DNA of 12,647 nt from positions 1 through 12,647 of the forward strand of contig DVLP01000111.1 in the NCBI GenBank assembly GCA_018715445.1, written 5' to 3'. The translations under genes were made by a program, and so were the position numbers. The stretch is from Candidatus Avipropionibacterium avicola. GTDB lineage: Bacteria; Actinomycetota; Actinomycetes; Propionibacteriales; Propionibacteriaceae. Shown here piece by piece: positions 7,636 through 12,647 of the stretch (position 1 is its first letter; every line of letters begins with the position of its first letter). The notes under the pieces were generated by a model, which had not been told where the DNA came from, did no database searches, and saw only the letters and a program-made list of their open reading frames with translations.

Positions 7636-7644
7636 AGCCTATCA
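7636..7644 (-). promoter_or_regulatory. Candidate extended -10 promoter for secY
   Basis: On the minus strand the sequence is TGATAGGCT, matching the extended -10 form TGN-TANNNT. It would start transcription near 7629 and give a leader of roughly 100 bases before the TTG start. No clear -35 is seen. It is the only TANNNT match on that strand in the gap. Confidence 0.35.
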
Positions 7645-7718
7645 AGCCCCACCACCGATCCACGACCGCGACCGGATTGCCGCCCTCCCCGCGGCCCCAC
7701 CCCGGGCGAACCCGGAGC

Positions 7719-7778
7719 TGAACGATCCGTGAACTGTTGTTACCTGACTCACCGAATCCATTGACGATCGTTTCACGG
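7719..7778. promoter_or_regulatory. Candidate operator repeats for the RpiR-type regulator
   Basis: Three overlapping symmetries cluster around the operon promoter. CCGTGAA (7727-7733) and TTCACGG (7772-7778) form a perfect inverted pair. TGAAC occurs twice, 11 bases apart (7719-7723 and 7730-7734), about one helical turn. ACGATCGT (7764-7771) is a perfect eight-base palindrome overlapping the -35. RpiR proteins bind inverted repeats near their own operons, so this is a plausible site, but binding is inferred. Confidence 0.35.
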
Positions 7779-7790
7779 GCGTCCTAGTGT
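7761..7790 (+). promoter_or_regulatory. Promoter of the HAD-RpiR-ABC operon, probably giving a leaderless mRNA
   Basis: TTGACG (7761-7766) and TAGTGT (7785-7790) are separated by 18 bases. Only 6 bases separate the -10 from the ATG at 7797, so transcription would begin at the start codon. No ribosome binding site precedes that ATG, consistent with leaderless translation, which is common in actinobacteria. Confidence 0.65.
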
Positions 7791-7796
7791 CGAACC

Positions 7797-8528
7797 ATGC
7801 TGACCGGCTCGGCCCAGGCCCGACCTGCTGACCGCGCGACGATCGTGTTCGACTTCGACGGCACGGTGGCGCTCGGGGACGGCCCCGTGCTGGCCTACGC
7901 CGAGGCCGCCTTCGCCCTGCTCGATCCGGCCCGGGCCGCGACCGCCCGCACGACGATCGCCCGGGTGCTCGCCGGACAGGACCACCGCTGGCCCGACCCG
8001 TACGTCGCCGTGGCCAGCCTCTGCGCCGAGGTCGACCCGGCCGAGCTCCAGATCGCCTATCTCCGCAGCCGCGAGGACCTGGCCCGCGACGGTCTCGGGG
8101 TCACGGCCCCGGACGGGCTGGCTGCCGCGCTCGACCGGTGGCAGCCCCACGCCGAGCGGGTCCTGGTCACCAACTCCCCGGCCCGCGGCACCGTCGAGGC
8201 CCTGGAGCGCCTCGACCTGGCCACCCGGTTCGACCAGGTGGTGGTGGGCGCGGGCAAACCCGACGGCCTGCCGGCGATCCTGCAGACCCTGCTCGACGGC
8301 CGACCGGCCCACCACCTGGTCAGCATCGGCGACCACTGGCCCAACGACCTGCGACCGGCACTCGAGCTGGGATGCATCGCACTGGCGGTCAGCGCCGACT
8401 CCGAGCCGGCACCCGCCCACGCCCACGCCACCTCGGTGACCGACCTGCTGCCGGTGATCGACACCTGGCTCGCCGACCCGGACGGCTTCGCCGCCGACCA
8501 CGACCTGCTCGGCCGGGGGGTGTCATGA
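7797..8528 (+). CDS. HAD superfamily phosphatase (243 residues)
   Basis: All four HAD motifs are visible: motif I DFDGT with Asp19 nucleophile and Asp21 acid/base, motif II VLVTNS at 122-127, motif III Lys154 (GAGKPDG), and motif IV GDHWPND with Asp179 and Asp184 for Mg2+ binding. The helical cap between motifs I and II suggests a phosphoglycolate-phosphatase-like C1 cap acting on a small phosphorylated metabolite in the cytoplasm. The exact substrate is not readable. It is the first gene of the operon and its TGA overlaps the next ATG (ATGA), so it is tied to the RpiR regulator and transporter. A role in removing phosphate from a sugar- or polyol-phosphate made from, or derived from, the imported solute is inference. 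Confidence 0.87.
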   Translation: MLTGSAQARPADRATIVFDFDGTVALGDGPVLAYAEAAFALLDPARAATARTTIARVLAGQDHRWPDPYVAVASLCAEVDPAELQIAYLRSREDLARDGLGVTAPDGLAAALDRWQPHAERVLVTNSPARGTVEALERLDLATRFDQVVVGAGKPDGLPAILQTLLDGRPAHHLVSIGDHWPNDLRPALELGCIALAVSADSEPAPAHAHATSVTDLLPVIDTWLADPDGFAADHDLLGRGVS

Positions 8529-9391
8529 CCCACCAGCCGCCGGGACGGACCCGCGCCCAGGTCCAGACCCTCACCCCCTCGTTGCTGCCCGCGGAGGCGG
8601 CGGTCGCACGGGTCCTGCTGGAACGCGACGACATCGCCGAGCTGTCCAGCCGTCATGTCGCCGAGCTGGCCGGCTGCTCCCGGGCCACCGTCGTGCGGGC
8701 CTGCCAGAGCCTGGGCTACACCGGGTGGCAGCAACTGCGGGTCCTGCTCGCCCGTGATGCCGCACTGCTGCAGCAGGGTCGGGTGCAGCAGGCAGGGGCC
8801 GAGCCGGTCAGCGGCCCGGCCGGTGTCGTGCTGCACCATTTCCACCGCCTCGCCGAGACCGCCCAGGCGATGGCGTCCCTGCTCGACCCCGACCAACTCG
8901 AGGCCGCGGTCGACCTGCTCGCCACCGCACCCCGGGTGATGGTGGTCGCCAATGGCCTGACCGCTCCGTTGGCGGTCGACCTGCAGGCCCGACTGCTGCG
9001 GCTGGGGATCGATGCCAGCCATCACCACGACGTCCTGCAACAACACATCGCCGCCGCCAACCTGCCCACCGGTGCCGCCCTGGTGGTGATCAGTGGCTCG
9101 GGCGCCAACAGCCACACCCTCACCGTCGCCCGCGCCGCCAGCGAGGTCGGCGCCTGCCTGTTGGTCATCACCGCCTTCGCCCGCTCACCCCTGGCCGGCC
9201 TGGCCGACGTCCTGCTCCTGGTCAGTGCTCCCGGCACCACCTTCGGCACCGAGCTCACCGAGACCTCCCGGATCCCGCAGGCCGTCCTCATCGAGGGCCT
9301 CGGTGCCGCCCTGCGGGACCACCTGGGCGAGCGGGCCACCCCCAGCTCGGCCCGTACGCTCCACGCCGTCAGCAGCCACCTCGAGGAATGA
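8525..9391 (+). CDS. RpiR/MurR family transcriptional regulator with SIS domain (288 residues)
   Basis: The N-terminal part (about 15-85) is an RpiR helix-turn-helix: SRHVAELAGCSRATVVRACQ at 42-61 followed by GYTGWQQLR at 64-72, the family's characteristic GY/F-x-x-xxxLR ending. The C-terminal part (about 125-265) is a SIS sugar-phosphate binding domain, with ANGLTAPLAVDLQARLLRLG at 142-161 and ISGSGANSHTLTVARAA at 189-205 (phosphosugar loop). Such proteins are cytoplasmic repressors or activators that respond to sugar phosphates. The ATG at 8525 overlaps the HAD stop by 4 bases, and its own stop overlaps the next gene the same way. It probably regulates its own operon; candidate repeats lie at 7719-7778. 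Confidence 0.9.
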   Translation: MTHQPPGRTRAQVQTLTPSLLPAEAAVARVLLERDDIAELSSRHVAELAGCSRATVVRACQSLGYTGWQQLRVLLARDAALLQQGRVQQAGAEPVSGPAGVVLHHFHRLAETAQAMASLLDPDQLEAAVDLLATAPRVMVVANGLTAPLAVDLQARLLRLGIDASHHHDVLQQHIAAANLPTGAALVVISGSGANSHTLTVARAASEVGACLLVITAFARSPLAGLADVLLLVSAPGTTFGTELTETSRIPQAVLIEGLGAALRDHLGERATPSSARTLHAVSSHLEE

Positions 9392-10332
9392 CCATGACCA
9401 CCGTCACCGCGCAGGGTCGTCCGCCGACCCCGTCACCGCGACGCCGACGACGTCCCCTGCAGTCGCGGTGGGCCTACCTGTTGATCGGTCCCGCCATGGT
9501 GGTCTTCGCCGTGTTCAACATCGGCCCGACGGTCTTCGCCTTCGGGATCTCGCTGTTCGACTGGAACTACCTCAACGCCGCGCGCAGCAAATTCGTCGGG
9601 TTGAAGAACTACGTGCAGCTGACCGATCTCGAGCGCGATCCGAGCTTCCTGCAGACCATGGGCGTCAGCTTCTACTTCGTCGGTGCGATGGTGATCGGCG
9701 GCACGGTGCTGTCCCTCGCCCTGGCGATGCTGATGCGGCGGGCCACCAAGGTGATGCTGGCTGCCCGTGCCTCGGTCTTCCTGGCCCATGTCACACCGGT
9801 GGTGGCGACCTCGCTGGTGTGGATCTGGATCTACAACCCCCGCTTCGGCCTGGCCAATGCCGTGTTGCACCTGTTCGGCCTGGAATCGATCGACTGGTTG
9901 GGGAACCGGTCGACCGCGATGCTGTCGGTGATCCTCTACACCCTGTGGCACGAGGTCGGCTTCACCATGATCGTGTTCGTCGGCGGACTGGCCACCATCA
10001 GCTCCGAGCTCAGCGAGGCGGCCCGGGTCGACGGGGCCAGTCCCTTCCGGGAGTTCTGGTACGTCACGCTGCCCCAGCTCACCGGCTATGTGGTCTTCGT
10101 CGTGGTGATCGGTTCGATCGCCTCACTGCATGCGTTCACGCAGTTCTTCATGTTGACCGGTGGTGGCCCTGACTTCGCGACCGCCACCCTGGGCTACCAG
10201 CTCTACCAACAGGCGTTCGTGTTCCGCAAGACCGGCTACGGGGCCGCCCTGGCCGTCGTGCTGTTCGCGATCTGCGTCGTGCTCTCCCTGACCCAACTGC
10301 GCCTGTCCCGCCACCTCAACCGCACCGACTGA
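9388..10332 (+). CDS. Carbohydrate ABC transporter permease, MalF/UgpA type (314 residues)
   Basis: This inner-membrane protein forms half of a CUT1-type import channel. A basic N-terminus (RRRRRP at 18-23) precedes about six hydrophobic helices, near 28-50, 94-116, 128-149, 178-200, 233-252 and 285-305. The EAA loop that contacts the ATPase is EAARVDGASPFREFWYVTLP at 210-229, with the invariant Gly216. LTGGGPDFATATLGYQLYQQAF at 256-277 is typical of UgpA/MalF-like permeases. The start at 9388 overlaps the RpiR stop (ATGA); a second ATG six bases later is also possible. Unusually, this permease precedes the binding-protein gene rather than following it. Confidence 0.92.
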   Translation: MTMTTVTAQGRPPTPSPRRRRRPLQSRWAYLLIGPAMVVFAVFNIGPTVFAFGISLFDWNYLNAARSKFVGLKNYVQLTDLERDPSFLQTMGVSFYFVGAMVIGGTVLSLALAMLMRRATKVMLAARASVFLAHVTPVVATSLVWIWIYNPRFGLANAVLHLFGLESIDWLGNRSTAMLSVILYTLWHEVGFTMIVFVGGLATISSELSEAARVDGASPFREFWYVTLPQLTGYVVFVVVIGSIASLHAFTQFFMLTGGGPDFATATLGYQLYQQAFVFRKTGYGAALAVVLFAICVVLSLTQLRLSRHLNRTD

Positions 10333-10387
10333 CCCGCTGTCCATGATCGATCCCACAACCCCAACCCTGCTTGACGAAAGGCCCGCC

Positions 10388-11701
10388 ATGACCAGCTCCT
10401 TCACCCGGCGTCGGATGCTCACCGGCGTCGGCGCCCTGGGCACCCTGGCCGCCACCGGCTCGCTGCTGTCGGCCTGTGCCGGCGACGACACCGGCGCCAC
10501 CCCACCTCCGTCGGTTGATCCGGACACCCCGGTCACCATCACCTTCATGCACTCGATGGCCTCCGGCGCCCTGAAGCCTGCCCTGGAAGCGATCGTAGCG
10601 GCCTTCACCGACGAGAACCCCCACATCAAGGTCGAGCTGGCCGAGCAGCCCAACTACGGGCAGCTCCGCGCCCAGATCGAGGCGCAGACCGCTGCCGGGT
10701 CGCCTCCCACCATCGCCCAGGTGTACGGCGACTGGGCGGCCACCTACGCCGACAGCGGGGTGTTGGTGAACCTCGACCAGTACGCCGCCGAGTCGGACCA
10801 GTGGGACAAGTTCTTCACCGGTGTGCAGGACGACCTCAAGCTCACCGACGGCAGCATCTGGATGTGGCCGTTCAACAAGTCGGTGATGGTGCAGTACTAC
10901 AACACCGAGATGGTCCCGCAGGCCCCCACGAGCTGGGAGGAGTTCGCCACCGTGGCCGCCGACGTCTCCGACGACAAGGTGGTCGCCCTGTCGATCGATC
11001 CCGGCGATGCGTCGAGCCCGGCCGGCGGCACCCAGCTCGTCGAGGCGCTGGCCGAGGCCTTCGGTGACGGCGTCTTCGCTGCGGACGGCAGCCCGACCTT
11101 CGACGGCGAGGGGACGACCCAGGCCCTGCAGTTCCTGGTCGACCTGAAGGCGAAGGGTGCTCTTGCCCTCGGCAAGGACTACCCCGGTCAGCAGGCCCTC
11201 GGCTCGCAGACCGGCGCGTTCGACGTCTCCAGCGTTGCCTCCTACCAGTACAACCTGGAAGCCGTCGGCGATGCCTTCGAGATGGGGGTCGCTCCGATGC
11301 CGACCGGGCCGACCAAGGTCGGCAACATCATGGCCGGCACCAATGTGGCGCTGTTCGACAACGAGGACCAGAACGTCGTCGCCGCCGGTTGGGCGTTCAT
11401 GCAGTTCCTCGCCTCGGCGCCACAGCAGGCCGCCTGGTCGGCCGCCACCGGCTACCTGCCGGTCCACTCCGACGCCCTCAACGAGCCGGCCTTCACCGAG
11501 TACGTCGCCGACAACGCCTGGGTGACCGAGGCCACCGAGCAGCTCAACGAGTCCCAGGCGTTGCCGCCGGTGCCGTGGGCCCAGGAGTGCAGCGGCAAGC
11601 TGGCCTCGGCGATCAGTGAGGCCGTCAACGGCGGAGACGTCGCCGCCGCACTGGCCAAGGCGCAACAGGCCGCCGTGAAGGTCCAGCAGGAACACGGCTG
11701 A
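10388..11701 (+). CDS. Extracellular solute-binding lipoprotein of CUT1 ABC transporter, UgpB-like (437 residues)
   Basis: This lipoprotein captures the solute outside the membrane and delivers it to the two permeases. The signal peptide has TRRRMLTG at 6-13 (possible Tat motif) and the lipobox LLSAC with lipidated Cys30. The mature protein fits family 1 solute-binding proteins: VTITFMHSMASG at 49-60, PPTIAQVYGDWAA at 106-118, FNKSVMVQYYNTEM at 162-175, and TGYLPV at 354-359, a signature near the C-terminus of UgpB and related sugar/glycerol-3-phosphate binders. Glycerol-3-phosphate or a similar polyol phosphate is possible but is inference; oligosaccharides are equally open. ATG 10388 was chosen because AAGG lies six bases upstream; an in-frame ATG at 10343 would put the signal peptide too far inside. 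It follows the permease after 55 bases, the only real gap in the operon, and its TGA shares one base with the next ATG. Confidence 0.93.
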   Translation: MTSSFTRRRMLTGVGALGTLAATGSLLSACAGDDTGATPPPSVDPDTPVTITFMHSMASGALKPALEAIVAAFTDENPHIKVELAEQPNYGQLRAQIEAQTAAGSPPTIAQVYGDWAATYADSGVLVNLDQYAAESDQWDKFFTGVQDDLKLTDGSIWMWPFNKSVMVQYYNTEMVPQAPTSWEEFATVAADVSDDKVVALSIDPGDASSPAGGTQLVEALAEAFGDGVFAADGSPTFDGEGTTQALQFLVDLKAKGALALGKDYPGQQALGSQTGAFDVSSVASYQYNLEAVGDAFEMGVAPMPTGPTKVGNIMAGTNVALFDNEDQNVVAAGWAFMQFLASAPQQAAWSAATGYLPVHSDALNEPAFTEYVADNAWVTEATEQLNESQALPPVPWAQECSGKLASAISEAVNGGDVAAALAKAQQAAVKVQQEHG

Positions 11702-12597
11702 TGACCACCCGTACCGTCCCCACCACCGCCGCGGTGGCCCCCGGACCGCCGCCCGGACCTGCTCGGGTCCGTCGCCGCGGCGGGGTGGGCACCGTGGTGC
11801 GCCACGTCCTCGCGGTGGTGGTGGCGGTGGCCTTCCTGGCGCCGCTGCTGTGGACGGTACGGGTCAGCCTGTCGACCCCGGCCGATGTCTACCAGTTCCC
11901 GCCGAGGCTCTTCGGTGACTGGGACTTCTCGCACTACCCGAGGGCCTGGCAGGCCCGGCCGTGGCTGCGCTACTTCGGCAACACCGTGTTCATCGCCGGC
12001 TGTGTGGTCGCCCTGACCATCACCACCTCGTTGATGGCCGGGTTTGCCTTTGCCCTCATGAAGTTCCGCGGTCGCGGCATCCTGTTCGGGCTGTGCATGG
12101 CCGTGATGATGGTGCCGCAGACCGTGCTGCTGATCCCGAACTTCGTGATCGCCCAGACACTGAACCTGTACGACACCTACCTGATCCAGATCCTGCCGTG
12201 GGCGGCCTCGGTGTTCGGCATCTTCCTGATGCGCCAGTTCTTCGTCACCCTGCCCCGTGAACTGTTCGAGGCAGCCGAGCTCGACGGGGCCGGGACCTGG
12301 CGGATGCTGTTCCTGGTCGCCGCTCCGCTGGCCCGTCCACCGATGGTGCTGGTCGCTCTGAACTCCTTCATGGGTTCGTGGAACTCGTTCGTCTGGCCGT
12401 ACCTGATGACCCGGCGCGACGAGATCCGCCCGATCGAGGTCGGTCTGCAGACCTTCTACGGAGCCGAGGGCACCGACTGGAACGGCCTGACCGCCGCGAT
12501 CACCTTCACCACGATCCCGGTCATCGTGATCTTCCTCTTCCTGCAGCGATACTTCGTCCATGGCGCCTACGGCGTGGAAGGGGGCGTCCGTGGCTGA
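11701..12597 (+). CDS. Carbohydrate ABC transporter permease, MalG/UgpE type (298 residues)
   Basis: This is the second channel subunit of the importer. After a Pro/Ala/Arg-rich N-terminus (1-35) there are about six hydrophobic helices near 36-55, 93-117, 128-150, 158-178, 211-230 and 268-286. The EAA loop is EAAELDGAGTWRMLFLVAAP at 190-209, with Gly196 at the conserved position; the preceding MRQFFVTLPRELFEAAELDG is very typical of MalG/UgpE/LacG subunits. The ATG shares its first base with the preceding stop codon. Neither permease carries an ATP-binding cassette and none is visible nearby, so a shared MsiK-like ATPase coded elsewhere, as known in actinobacteria, is likely. Confidence 0.92.
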   Translation: MTTRTVPTTAAVAPGPPPGPARVRRRGGVGTVVRHVLAVVVAVAFLAPLLWTVRVSLSTPADVYQFPPRLFGDWDFSHYPRAWQARPWLRYFGNTVFIAGCVVALTITTSLMAGFAFALMKFRGRGILFGLCMAVMMVPQTVLLIPNFVIAQTLNLYDTYLIQILPWAASVFGIFLMRQFFVTLPRELFEAAELDGAGTWRMLFLVAAPLARPPMVLVALNSFMGSWNSFVWPYLMTRRDEIRPIEVGLQTFYGAEGTDWNGLTAAITFTTIPVIVIFLFLQRYFVHGAYGVEGGVRG

Positions 12598-12647
12598 GAC
12601 CGACAAGGCCGGCGACACCCGTGTCGAGTTCTTCGGCGGGCTGCGGG
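12590..12647 (+). CDS. Start of an unidentified gene, cut by right edge
   Basis: A GTG at 12590 opens a frame that stays open to the edge (19 codons). It overlaps the permease stop by 8 bases and has GGAAGGGGG a few bases upstream as a ribosome binding site. The visible start is MAETDKAGDTRVEFFGGLRG, too short to name. It does not look like the N-terminus of an ABC ATPase. Its place at the end of the operon suggests a catabolic enzyme for the imported solute, such as a hydrolase, phosphodiesterase or kinase, but that is a guess from position. Confidence 0.55.
   Translation, partial: MAETDKAGDTRVEFFGGLR

Larger units (their letters stand above)
7527..7796. other. Divergent intergenic region between secY and the HAD-RpiR-ABC operon
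   Basis: These 270 bases hold no supported gene. The secY side is very GC-rich, with a small CCCC-ATTTCA-GGGG hairpin at 7612-7625 that would fall near the 5' end of the secY leader. The other side (about 7715-7796) is richer in A+T and carries the promoter and candidate operator repeats for the operon at 7797. Confidence 0.7.

Noticed and set aside
7165..7764. Plus-strand open frame of about 199 codons over the start of secY and the intergenic region
   Set aside because: It is mostly antisense to secY, has no ribosome binding site or recognisable motif, and ends within the A+T-richer promoter region.
10316..11695. Long open frame (459 codons) on the minus strand opposite the solute-binding protein gene
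   Set aside because: The binding protein on the plus strand has a lipobox, ribosome binding site and family motifs. The opposite frame is open only because of high G+C codon bias and has low-complexity Gly/Val/Arg-rich content.
11452..12618. Long minus-strand open frame (388 codons) opposite the second permease
   Set aside because: It is Gln/His/Gly/Asp-rich shadow sequence spanning the ends of two well-supported plus-strand genes, with no domain motif.
1..12647. CRISPR arrays, tRNA or rRNA genes, transposases or integrases
   Set aside because: I saw no regularly spaced repeats, no cloverleaf-like or rRNA sequence and no transposase or recombinase motifs in any plausible coding frame.

Overview
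The window is high-GC DNA (about two thirds G+C by eye) with GTG and TTG starts, TANNNT -10 boxes placed just before start codons, overlapping stop/start junctions and an actinobacterial-style SecY and Map. It looks like an actinobacterial chromosome, most likely Propionibacteriales (Propionibacteriaceae or a relative). That placement is inferred from style and repeat type, not from a search.

Left part (1-3992): the N-terminal third of an S9A prolyl oligopeptidase runs off the left edge on the minus strand. Divergent from it are two acetyltransferase (GNAT) genes whose stop and start overlap by 4 bases, a terminator-like hairpin, and a secreted parallel beta-helix protein (pectate-lyase-3 type) with a clear sigma70-like promoter and probable Tat signal. 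Middle (4013-7526, minus strand): a housekeeping unit read as secY, adk, map and then a two-helix membrane protein of unknown role. Here secY is not preceded by rplO; it starts its own unit behind a 270-base divergent intergenic region.

Right part (7797-12647, plus strand): a compact catabolic/transport operon. It holds a HAD phosphatase, an RpiR-type SIS-domain regulator, an inner-membrane permease, a lipoprotein solute-binding protein, a second permease, and the start of an unidentified gene cut by the right edge. All but one junction overlap. The operon would sense a sugar-phosphate-like effector through RpiR, import a carbohydrate or polyol-type solute through a CUT1 ABC transporter, and dephosphorylate an intermediate through HAD. 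No ATPase gene lies in the window. A probably leaderless promoter with nearby repeats that could be operators drives the operon.

The most distinctive non-gene signal is a small hairpin repeat of the CCCC-TCGACGG(A)GCTC-GGGG type. One copy lies between adk and map. A nearly identical copy lies inside the S9 peptidase coding sequence, next to a 24-base tandem duplication, and apparently adds an in-frame Gly/Ser-rich loop. I found no convincing wholly new biological system. The candidates for follow-up are the repeat invading a gene, the detached secY unit and the unidentified substrate of the transporter operon.
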